A stretch of DNA of 64,000 nucleotides from Pseudomonas sp. TMP9 (GTDB taxonomy: Bacteria > Pseudomonadota > Gammaproteobacteria > Pseudomonadales > Pseudomonadaceae): the NCBI RefSeq assembly GCF_037943105.1, contig NZ_CP149803.1, forward strand, positions 1,488,001 to 1,552,000, given 5' to 3'. Of the stretch, positions 15,866 to 22,780 are shown piece after piece (the stretch's first letter is position 1; every line of letters begins with the position of its first letter). Both the position numbers and the translations under genes were made by a program. The notes under the pieces are model-generated. The model did not search any database and was not told where the DNA came from. It worked only from the letters and a program-made list of their open reading frames with translations.

Positions 15866-16879
15866 TTAGCGACCTTCGGCCAAAAGTTGGTCAAGGATAC
15901 CATCGGCATCGAAATGCTTGGCAGTGATCTCATCCCAAGTGCCAAGTACTTCGGTTGGGTTGATCAGGCGAATCTGCGGGAACTGCGCCGCGGTAGCCGC
16001 CACGACTTCTGGGTTGTGCACTCGGTAGTTGAAGGTGGTCAGCAGTTGCTGGATGTCTTTACTGTACTGGAAGTCCAGGTAGGCTTTGGACACCTCACGG
16101 GTGCCTTTTTGGTCGACGACTTTGTCCACCAGCGCTACCGGGAACTCGGCCAGCACACTGACCGGCGGCACAACAATCTGGTATTCGCCGGATTTAAATT
16201 CTTCACTGTTGGCGATGTTGACCACTTCCGACTCGAAGGTCAGCAGCACGTCACCTTGGCCGTTCTGGGCAAAGGCCACTGTGGCAGCGCGCCCGCCAGT
16301 GGGGAAGTTCTCAACGTTGCGCAGCACTTTGCCGACAAAGTTTTTCACTTGCGCTTCATCGCCATTGAATTTTTCGTTGGCGTGCAGCCAGGTGCCCAGG
16401 TAGCTGTAACGGGCGTTGCCGGAGGTTTTCGGATTGGGGAAGACCAGCTTCACATCGTCGCGGGCCAAGTCGTCCCAGCCTTGGATATTCTTCGGGTTGC
16501 CTTTGCGCACCAGAAACGCCGTGGTGCTGTAGTAGGGCGAGCTGTTATTGGGGAACTGCTTGGCCCAGTCCTCACGCAATAAACCGCGTTTGGCCAAGAT
16601 ATCCACGTCGGTCACTTGGTTGAACGTCACGGTATCGACCTTCTTGCCCTGGATGATGTCCTGCGCCTGGCGCGAGGAGCCGGCGAAGGATTGGTCAATT
16701 TTTAACTCTTTACCGGTCTGTTCTTTCCAGTGAGCAACAAACTTGGGGTTGATTTCGGCAAACAGCTCGCGGGCGATGTCGTAGGAGGCATTCAGAATTG
16801 GCGTCTCATCCGCCACGGCGATGGCGCTACCCATTAGGCTTGAGATGATGGCGCTGGCCAGCAAGATTTTCTTCAGCAT
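15866..16879 (-). CDS. sbp: sulfate-binding periplasmic protein (set 1)
   Basis: 337 residues with a signal peptide (MLKKILLASAIISSLMGSAI...). The mature start NASYDIARELFAEINP, the QSFAGSSRQAQDI block and FPNPKTSGNARYSYLGTW are the sulfate-pocket segments of the Sbp/CysP family. The protein collects sulfate in the periplasm for CysTW. The frame continues 29 codons upstream, but the signal peptide places the start at 16879. The upstream AT-rich region holds TTCTTTATTCTTAAAAAGAA, a possible CysB-type site. It differs clearly from the second Sbp at 18310 (for example [10 protein letters not shown] in place of QSFAGSSRQ). Confidence 0.95.
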   Translation of the reverse strand: MLKKILLASAIISSLMGSAIAVADETPILNASYDIARELFAEINPKFVAHWKEQTGKELKIDQSFAGSSRQAQDIIQGKKVDTVTFNQVTDVDILAKRGLLREDWAKQFPNNSSPYYSTTAFLVRKGNPKNIQGWDDLARDDVKLVFPNPKTSGNARYSYLGTWLHANEKFNGDEAQVKNFVGKVLRNVENFPTGGRAATVAFAQNGQGDVLLTFESEVVNIANSEEFKSGEYQIVVPPVSVLAEFPVALVDKVVDQKGTREVSKAYLDFQYSKDIQQLLTTFNYRVHNPEVVAATAAQFPQIRLINPTEVLGTWDEITAKHFDADGILDQLLAEGR

Positions 16880-17119
16880 GATGCAGTCGTTCCTCGTCAC
16901 GGCGCTGACGAGCAGCGCGGGGTTGAAGCCTGACCTTTTGGCCAGAATAAGGGGGTGATACTGCACAGGTTCTTTATTCTTAAAAAGAAACTTTTAATGC
17001 TATTGATATAACTGAAATCAAATATGCGAGGGTTGATGGGCGCTGTTTAGCCGCTGAGCAGCCACCTTAATAAGATTGCTGAAGTAAGGCTGGTTGCGCC
17101 GAACCGCAGGGCGCAAGCC

Positions 17120-17701
17120 TTACGCGCGCAGGCGAGTGCGCCGCTCACTGCGACTTTGCAGGCGATAGAGATAGGCGAAGCCCTGCTCCCAGCGCCGATG
17201 CCCAGACGTCACATTGATATGCCCGGCATTCTCAAGGATGGTCGCCTCACTGCCCCAGTCGCGAGCCAATTCAATCGCCCTGGCTGCACTGGCGGCGCCG
17301 TCGTTGTCCGAACCAATAAGCTGACTGGGAAACGGCAATAGATGCTGGGGGATGGGTGCGAAGTTTTGCAGTGCTGGCGGGCAGTCGGCTCGTTGCACAT
17401 CCGCCGGGGCGACCAGTAACGCGGCACGAACTCGGCTCAGTGCTTCCACAGGTGCCTGCGCCGCCCAATGCGCCACCGTGATGCAGCCCAAGCTGTGGGC
17501 AATCAAAATGGTCGGGCGCGGATCACTGTCAATGCTGCGCTGCAACTCGGCAACCCAGGCTTGGCGGTCAGGGTTTAGCCAGTCGCGTTGCTCCACCCGA
17601 GAGCTACCGGGCAGGCTGCGTTGCCAATGGCTTTGCCAGTGCTCGTCGGCGGAGCCTTGCCAGCCCGGCACTATCAGATAACGGATCGTCTGGTTGCGCA
17701 T
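17120..17701 (-). CDS. RBBP9/YdeN-family alpha/beta hydrolase
   Basis: 193-residue small serine hydrolase. N-terminal YLIVPGWQGSADEHWQSHW is the family signature; the nucleophile Ser70 lies in AHSLG, the acid is probably in GSDNDG (132-134) and the catalytic His is in NAGHINV (161). Substrate unknown. It is located upstream of sbp (set 1) on the same strand but 240 bases away, and divergent from oscA, so a sulfur role is only positional. Confidence 0.85.
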   Translation of the reverse strand: MRNQTIRYLIVPGWQGSADEHWQSHWQRSLPGSSRVEQRDWLNPDRQAWVAELQRSIDSDPRPTILIAHSLGCITVAHWAAQAPVEALSRVRAALLVAPADVQRADCPPALQNFAPIPQHLLPFPSQLIGSDNDGAASAARAIELARDWGSEATILENAGHINVTSGHRRWEQGFAYLYRLQSRSERRTRLRA

Positions 17702-17762
17702 CGTGCGCCCTCCTGCAGGTGTGAATGGCTGCAGTGTAGGCAGAGCGGGTCGATATCAAAAA

Positions 17763-17786
17763 GAATAAGAAATTATTTGCTTATTC
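17763..17786. promoter_or_regulatory. inverted repeat upstream of oscA, candidate activator site
   Basis: Perfect 7-bp arms GAATAAG / CTTATTC separated by 10 AT-rich bases, about 30 bases upstream of the -35 of the oscA promoter. The position fits an activator such as CysB. AAGAATAA also occurs upstream of sbp set 1 on its coding strand. Assignment to CysB is inference. Confidence 0.5.
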
Positions 17787-17816
17787 CATAAGTGGTAATT
17801 GGACGTTGCGCACCCT

Positions 17817-17846
17817 TTGATTTTTTATATGCTAAATAATTATATA
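17817..17846 (+). promoter_or_regulatory. candidate sigma-70 promoter of oscA-sbp-cysTWA
   Basis: TTGATT (17817-17822) and TATATA (17841-17846, spacer 18; TTATAT with spacer 17 also possible) in a very AT-rich stretch, about 115 bases before the oscA start. Confidence 0.5.
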
Positions 17847-17960
17847 AATGTTCTTAAATAGTATTTATAGGAATATGAGATGCGCCTCTACTATCCGCAG
17901 CCCAGCCACTCGCCAGGCCTATTTGCCCGCTACCCAGTGGCTTTTATAAGGAGCTTAGAA

Positions 17961-18143
17961 ATGACCGCAACCGTGCGAAACCTAGAAGGTCAGGACGAAG
18001 TGAGCATTCTGCGAGAAATCCAGGCAGCCCTGCAGGGGCTGAAGTTTGGCGCAGTGGAAATCACCGTGCACAACGGCCAGGTGGTGCAGATTGAGCGCAA
18101 GGAGAAATTCCGCCTGAACCCTCAAAGCAGCCACAACACCTGA
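17961..18143 (+). CDS. oscA: OscA/YezD-like small protein (DUF2292)
   Basis: 60-residue protein with the DUF2292 core EIQAALQGLKFGAVEITVHNGQVVQIERKEK. In Pseudomonas corrugata the oscA gene next to sbp codes for a 60-residue protein of this family and is needed under sulfur starvation and for chromate resistance (recalled literature). The ATG at 17961 has AAGGAG at an 8-base distance. The frame is open to an ATG at 17880 that also has AGGA upstream, so an 87-residue form cannot be excluded. It heads the second sulfate-uptake operon; the biochemical role is unknown. Confidence 0.85.
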   Translation: MTATVRNLEGQDEVSILREIQAALQGLKFGAVEITVHNGQVVQIERKEKFRLNPQSSHNT

Positions 18144-18190
18144 GTTCATGTTCAACAACACACCCCGACCGGACCACCGGAGGGCGTGAA

Positions 18191-18255
18191 ATGAAAAGAG
18201 TCGAGCCATGCACACACCCATGAATACGCGCTGCACGTCACGAATGTGCAGCTAA
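18191..18255 (+). promoter_or_regulatory. short Cys-containing upstream ORFs before sbp (set 2)
   Basis: An ATG at 18191 with GGAGG seven bases upstream opens a 10-codon ORF (MKRVEPCTHP, stop at 18223). A second ORF overlaps it in another frame at 18208-18255 (MHTPMNTRCTSRMCS). Between them they contain three Cys codons in the 166-base leader of a sulfate-uptake gene. This could be a cysteine-sensing translational leader; no terminator hairpin was seen after it. Speculative. Confidence 0.35.
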
Positions 18256-18309
18256 GCAGTCGACCCCATTGAACGCCATTTCTGATTCAGTCCCAGTAGG
18301 AGCAGCACC

Positions 18310-19305
18310 ATGTCTATTCGTCGTTTCGCCCTGGCGGCCCTCGCCAGCGCTCTGATCGCCGGCCCGGCCGCGGCACAGACCTTACTCAACGTGTCATATG
18401 ACCCGACCCGTGAGCTTTACACCGAATTCAACGCCGCCTTCAACAAACACTGGCAAGCCCAGAGCCACGAGGCCATCACCGTTCAGCAATCCCACGGCGG
18501 TTCGGGCAAACAGGCCCGTGCGGTAATCGACGGCCTGCGTGCTGACGTGGTGACCCTGGCGTTGGCAGGTGACATCGACGAGTTGCACAAGCTCGGCAAA
18601 CTGATCCCGGAAAACTGGCAAGAGCGCCTGCCGAATGCCAGCACGCCCTACACCTCGACCATCGTGTTTCTGGTTCGCAAGGGTAACCCCGAAGGCATCA
18701 AGGACTGGGATGACCTGGTTAAGCCCGGTGTAGAAGTGATCACCCCGAACCCGAAAACTTCGGGTGGCGCGCGCTGGAATTTGCTCGCAGCCTGGGCGTT
18801 TGCTCAGCAGAAGTACGGCAGTGAAGAAAAAGCCAAGGCGTTTGTCGCCAAACTCTACAAAAACGTGCCTGTGCTGGACACCGGTGCGCGTGGATCGTCC
18901 GTTACTTTCATCAATAACGGTATTGGCGATGTGTTGCTGGCTTGGGAAAACGAGGCATACCTGGCGCTGAAGGAAGAGGGCGGCAAGAACTTTGAGATCG
19001 TTGCGCCTTCATTGTCGATTCTGGCTGAGCCGCCGGTGGCAGTGGTTGATCAGAACGTTGATAAGAAAGGCACCCGCAAAGTGGCTGAGGCTTACCTCAA
19101 CTACCTGTACAGCGACGAAGGTCAGCGTCTGGCCGCTAAGCACTTCTACCGTCCGCGTAATCAGGACGTTGCCAAGGAGTTTAGTCAGCAGTTCTCTGAC
19201 CTCAAGCTGGTGACCATCGACGGTGATTTCGGTGGCTGGAAAACAGCACAGCCCAAGTTCTTCAACGATGGCGGCATTTTCGACCAGATCTATCAAGTGC
19301 AGTAA
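18310..19305 (+). CDS. sbp: sulfate-binding periplasmic protein (set 2)
   Basis: 331 residues; signal peptide ending GPAAAQ (about 22). Pocket segments: [53 protein letters not shown], and GARGSSVTF. This is the closer match to the classical Pseudomonas/E. coli Sbp that accompanies cysTWA and oscA. Start ATG has TAGGAG 8 bases upstream. It lies between oscA and cysT; the 148-base gap to cysT carries a composite inverted repeat. Confidence 0.95.
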   Translation: MSIRRFALAALASALIAGPAAAQTLLNVSYDPTRELYTEFNAAFNKHWQAQSHEAITVQQSHGGSGKQARAVIDGLRADVVTLALAGDIDELHKLGKLIPENWQERLPNASTPYTSTIVFLVRKGNPEGIKDWDDLVKPGVEVITPNPKTSGGARWNLLAAWAFAQQKYGSEEKAKAFVAKLYKNVPVLDTGARGSSVTFINNGIGDVLLAWENEAYLALKEEGGKNFEIVAPSLSILAEPPVAVVDQNVDKKGTRKVAEAYLNYLYSDEGQRLAAKHFYRPRNQDVAKEFSQQFSDLKLVTIDGDFGGWKTAQPKFFNDGGIFDQIYQVQ

Positions 19306-19315
19306 GCCGTCGTTC

Positions 19316-19412
19316 GTAGGGTGGATGGCCGCCCCGTGGATCACGCTTCACCGATCCACCATCGCACTCTGCGAGCGCCGCTGGTGGAAGTTAAAAGCGA
19401 CTTCCACCCTAC
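19316..19412. repeat. composite inverted-repeat element between sbp and cysT (set 2)
   Basis: Outer arms GTAGGGTGGA (19316-19325) and TCCACCCTAC (19403-19412) enclose two inner hairpins: GTGGATC (19336-19342) / GATCCAC (19353-19359) and GTGGAAGT (19384-19391) / ACTTCCAC (19400-19407). The structure resembles a dispersed extragenic palindromic element. In the mRNA it would fold strongly and may stabilise sbp mRNA or attenuate the permease genes. I did not see a second copy in this window. Confidence 0.6.
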
Positions 19413-19453
19413 ACAAAGCACGCCTTCTTTCGCCCTACGCCAAGGCCAAAAAC

Positions 19454-20272
19454 ATGTCTCGCCGTACTTCCCCCGTCATACCCGGCTTCGGGCTGACGCT
19501 GGGGTACACCGTGGTGTACCTCAGCCTCTTAGTGTTGATCCCTCTGGGTGCTATGTTTGTGCATGCCGCCCAGCTTACCTGGGATCAGTTTTGGGCCATC
19601 ATCTCTTCGTCGAGGGTCATCGCCGCGCTGAAGCTGAGCTTTGGTACCGCCTTCCTCGCCGCGCTCATCAACGGTGTCATCGGCACGCTGCTGGCGTGGG
19701 TGTTGGTGCGTTATACCTTCCCTGGGCGCAAGGTTATCGAAGCCATGATCGACTTGCCTTTTGCTCTGCCAACTGCTGTGGCCGGCATTGCCTTGACTGC
19801 GCTCTATGCGCCAAATGGGTTGATCGGTCAGTTCGCCAGCGACCTGGGGTTCAAAATCGCTTACACCCCACTTGGCATCACCCTCGCGCTGACCTTTGTG
19901 ACGCTGCCATTTGTGGTGCGCACCCTGCAGCCGGTGCTGGCAGACATTCCCCGTGAAGTGGAAGAAGCTGCTGCCTGTCTCGGTGCTAAACCGTTGCAGA
20001 TTGCGCGCTATGTGCTGCTCCCCGCGCTATTGCCGGCCTGGTTGACCGGCTTTGCTCTGGCTTTTGCCCGGGGTGTGGGTGAATACGGATCGGTGATCTT
20101 TATCGCGGGCAATATGCCCATGAAGACTGAAATTCTGCCGCTCTTAATCATGGTTCAGCTGGACCAGTACAACTACGCCGGGGCAACCGCTATTGGCGTG
20201 TTGATGCTGGTGGTGTCGTTTATTTTGCTGCTGCTGATTAACTTGCTGCAGCGTCGCATCAGTCGTTCATAA
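19454..20272 (+). CDS. cysT: sulfate ABC transporter permease CysT (set 2)
   Basis: 272-residue six-helix permease starting [22 protein letters not shown] loop [22 protein letters not shown]. Partner of CysW (20283) in the sulfate channel. The frame is open 77 codons upstream through the repeat element, but the family begins at 19454. Ten bases separate it from cysW. Paralogue of the gene at 14949. Confidence 0.93.
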   Translation: MSRRTSPVIPGFGLTLGYTVVYLSLLVLIPLGAMFVHAAQLTWDQFWAIISSSRVIAALKLSFGTAFLAALINGVIGTLLAWVLVRYTFPGRKVIEAMIDLPFALPTAVAGIALTALYAPNGLIGQFASDLGFKIAYTPLGITLALTFVTLPFVVRTLQPVLADIPREVEEAAACLGAKPLQIARYVLLPALLPAWLTGFALAFARGVGEYGSVIFIAGNMPMKTEILPLLIMVQLDQYNYAGATAIGVLMLVVSFILLLLINLLQRRISRS

Positions 20273-20282
20273 GGAGCCTGGT

Positions 20283-21155
20283 ATGTCATCTACACCCCTG
20301 ACGGCCAGTGCCGCCACCAATGCCGCGCGTCGTGGCACTGCCCAAGGTCGTCGCGTACTGGTGGTCAGTGCTTGGCTGGTGTTTTTGTTGTTTCTGCTAA
20401 TGCCGCTGTTTGTTGTGGTGACCGAGGCCCTTAAACAGGGTGTCGGCGTATTCTTCACCTCGATCATTGAACCTGATGCGATCAGTGCTCTGAAGCTGAC
20501 GCTGCTTGCTGTGGCTATCGCGGTGCCGCTCAATCTTGTTTTCGGCGTGGCCGCTGCTTGGTGCGTGAGTAAATTTGAGTTCCGCGGCAAAAGCATCTTG
20601 GTGACCCTGATTGACCTACCGTTCTCAGTGTCGCCGGTGATTGCCGGGCTGGTTTATGTGCTGCTGTTCGGTGCTCAAGGTTTTATCGGTCCCTGGTTGC
20701 GTGAGCACGACATCCAGATCATCTTCGCTCTGCCGGGGATCGTCCTGGCGACGGTGTTTGTCACCGTGCCCTTTGTGGCGCGCGAGCTGATCCCGCTGAT
20801 GCAAGCGCAAGGTACCCAAGAAGAGGAGGCCGCACGCCTACTCGGCGCTAATGGTTGGCAGATGTTCTGGCATGTGACGTTGCCCAATATCAAATGGGGC
20901 CTGATGTATGGCGTGGTGCTCTGTACCGCGCGCGCTATGGGCGAATTTGGCGCGGTATCAGTGGTGTCCGGGCATATTCGTGGTTACACCAATACGCTGC
21001 CGCTGCATGTTGAGATTCTTTATAACGAATACAATCACGTCGCCGCGTTCAGTGTGGCCAGCCTGTTGCTGCTTATGGCGCTGTTTATCCTCCTGCTCAA
21101 GCAGTGGAGTGAGTCCCGTATCAACCGTGTTAAAGCCAATGCTGGCGAGGAATAA
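20283..21155 (+). CDS. cysW: sulfate ABC transporter permease CysW (set 2)
   Basis: 290-residue permease with a somewhat longer N-terminus ([20 protein letters not shown]) than the set 1 copy. EAA loop [32 protein letters not shown] precedes the ATG. It is separated from cysA by three bases, so tightly co-translated. Confidence 0.93.
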   Translation: MSSTPLTASAATNAARRGTAQGRRVLVVSAWLVFLLFLLMPLFVVVTEALKQGVGVFFTSIIEPDAISALKLTLLAVAIAVPLNLVFGVAAAWCVSKFEFRGKSILVTLIDLPFSVSPVIAGLVYVLLFGAQGFIGPWLREHDIQIIFALPGIVLATVFVTVPFVARELIPLMQAQGTQEEEAARLLGANGWQMFWHVTLPNIKWGLMYGVVLCTARAMGEFGAVSVVSGHIRGYTNTLPLHVEILYNEYNHVAAFSVASLLLLMALFILLLKQWSESRINRVKANAGEE

Positions 21156-21158
21156 AGC

Positions 21159-22142
21159 ATGAGTATCGAAGTTCGTAACGTCAGCAAGAATTTCAATGCA
21201 TTTAAAGCGCTGAACGACATCAACCTGAATATTCAAAGTGGTGAGTTGGTGGCCTTGCTCGGCCCCTCTGGCTGCGGCAAGACCACGCTGCTGCGTATCA
21301 TCGCCGGGCTGGAAACGCCCGACAGCGGTAGCATTGAGTTCCATGGTGAAGATGTCTCTAACCACGATGTGCGCGACCGTAACGTCGGCTTTGTCTTTCA
21401 GCACTATGCGCTGTTTCGTCACATGACCGTGTTCGACAACGTCGCCTTCGGCCTGCGTATGAAACCCAAGAAACAGCGCCCCACTGAGGCGGTGATCAAG
21501 CGCAAGGTCCATGAGCTGCTGGATTTGGTGCAGCTCGATTGGCTGGGTGATCGTTACCCCGAACAACTCTCCGGCGGTCAGCGTCAGCGCATAGCCTTGG
21601 CCCGCGCCTTGGCCGTGGAGCCACGCGTATTGTTGCTGGATGAACCCTTCGGTGCGCTGGATGCCAAGGTGCGTAAAGAGTTGCGCCGCTGGTTGGCGCG
21701 GCTGCACGAAGACGTCAACCTGACCAGCGTGTTCGTCACCCATGACCAAGAAGAAGCCATGGAAGTGGCCGATCGCATTGTGGTGATGAACAAAGGCGTG
21801 ATCGAGCAAATCGGCTCACCGGCTGAGGTGTATGAGAATCCGGCCAGCGATTTCGTCTACCACTTCCTTGGTGATGCCAACCGTTTATATGTTGGCGATG
21901 ACCATCATGTGCTGTTCCGTCCCCACGAGATTCACCTCTCGCGCCACGCGCAGGACGGGCACCAAGCCGGGGAGGTGCGCGACATTCGTCCCTTGGGTGC
22001 GACGACCCGTGTGACGCTTAAAGTCGCCGGGCAAAGCGAGCTGATTGAGGCGGAAGTGGCCAAGGATCATGGCAGCCTAGCCAACCTAGGCCGCGGTGAA
22101 ACCCTGTACTTCAAGCCTAAAGCCGGGCACCCGGTGATTTAA
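21159..22142 (+). CDS. cysA: sulfate/thiosulfate import ATP-binding protein CysA
   Basis: 327-residue ABC ATPase that powers CysTW. Walker [10 protein letters not shown] (35-43), Q-loop FVFQHYALF, signature [15 protein letters not shown], Walker [13 protein letters not shown], switch His in [10 protein letters not shown]. The C-terminal ~80 residues form a TOBE-like regulatory domain ([11 protein letters not shown]). It is the only sulfate-type ATPase in the window and so is likely to serve both permease sets. Confidence 0.96.
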   Translation: MSIEVRNVSKNFNAFKALNDINLNIQSGELVALLGPSGCGKTTLLRIIAGLETPDSGSIEFHGEDVSNHDVRDRNVGFVFQHYALFRHMTVFDNVAFGLRMKPKKQRPTEAVIKRKVHELLDLVQLDWLGDRYPEQLSGGQRQRIALARALAVEPRVLLLDEPFGALDAKVRKELRRWLARLHEDVNLTSVFVTHDQEEAMEVADRIVVMNKGVIEQIGSPAEVYENPASDFVYHFLGDANRLYVGDDHHVLFRPHEIHLSRHAQDGHQAGEVRDIRPLGATTRVTLKVAGQSELIEAEVAKDHGSLANLGRGETLYFKPKAGHPVI

Positions 22143-22166
22143 TCGCGCTGAGTGTGTGCGGGTTAA

Positions 22167-22200
22167 AGCCAAAGGGAGCGCAATGCGCTCCCTTTGGTTC
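22167..22200. terminator. terminator between cysA and ydbL
   Basis: Long stem CCAAAGGGAGCGC / GCGCTCCCTTTGG followed by TTCTTG on plus and CTTTAA on minus; shared by two convergent genes. Confidence 0.8.
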
Positions 22201-22211
22201 TTGCCGGCAGG

Positions 22212-22556
22212 CTATTTAACCTGCCATTTGCCTTGGCGCTGGATGAACTGCCCGGCCGGGGTCTTACCGAGGGCTTTCTGCCCAGCGATGGCTTCTACAT
22301 CGCTTAGCTGAATACCGTTCTGGGCGGCTAATTTCTGGTATTCGGCGCGCCGCGCTTGGTTGATCAGCTTGGCGATTTCGGCTGCCTGTGCGGTGTTGCT
22401 GACAACCCCCAGGTAACCGTTAGGCATCTCACCCAATTGGCCGCTGGCTTTAGCATCGCCAAGGGCTGACATGGCTTCATTAAGGTTCAAGGCCACGGCT
22501 GGCAGGCTCAGGCTAAGCAGCAGTAACAGGCTGGCAAGGCGTTTATACATAGTCAT
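22212..22556 (-). CDS. ydbL: YdbL-family periplasmic protein (DUF1318)
   Basis: 114 residues with a signal peptide ending ALA (about 24). The DUF1318 core includes GQLGEMPNGYLGVV and INQARRAEYQKLAAQNGI. In E. coli YdbL is a periplasmic factor that modulates the assembly of YnbE with YdbH. It is the last gene of ydbH-ynbE-ydbL, 11 bases after ynbE. An ATG two codons downstream is an alternative start. Confidence 0.88.
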   Translation of the reverse strand: MTMYKRLASLLLLLSLSLPAVALNLNEAMSALGDAKASGQLGEMPNGYLGVVSNTAQAAEIAKLINQARRAEYQKLAAQNGIQLSDVEAIAGQKALGKTPAGQFIQRQGKWQVK

Positions 22557-22567
22557 GTTTGGGCTCC

Positions 22568-22759
22568 TTAGAACAATCCGCTGGATTCGCTGAACATGCT
22601 GTCCAGGGCTTTATCCACCTTGATATAAATTTCGTGCTCGATCTTCACATTGAGGTTGATGTTGATCGGCTCATTGGGCATCGCCAGCTGCACAGTCGGG
22701 GTGCAGGCTGTACTGAACAGCACGAGCAGCAGGGCGGCGAAACAATTACGCAAGCGCAT
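22568..22759 (-). CDS. ynbE: YnbE-family outer-membrane lipoprotein
   Basis: 63-residue lipoprotein; lipobox FSTAC with Cys19. The mature part CTPTVQLAMPNEPININLNV is the YnbE signature. In E. coli YnbE oligomerises and is thought to extend the YdbH beta-groove to the outer membrane for phospholipid transport. Lies 21 bases after ydbH. Confidence 0.9.
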   Translation of the reverse strand: MRLRNCFAALLLVLFSTACTPTVQLAMPNEPININLNVKIEHEIYIKVDKALDSMFSESSGLF

Positions 22760-22780
22760 GGCGCTTCTCCTTGATCTGAA

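Noticed and set aside
15887..16582. 231-codon frame antisense to sbp set 1
   Set aside because: Shadow of a conserved gene with signal peptide and sulfate-pocket motifs.
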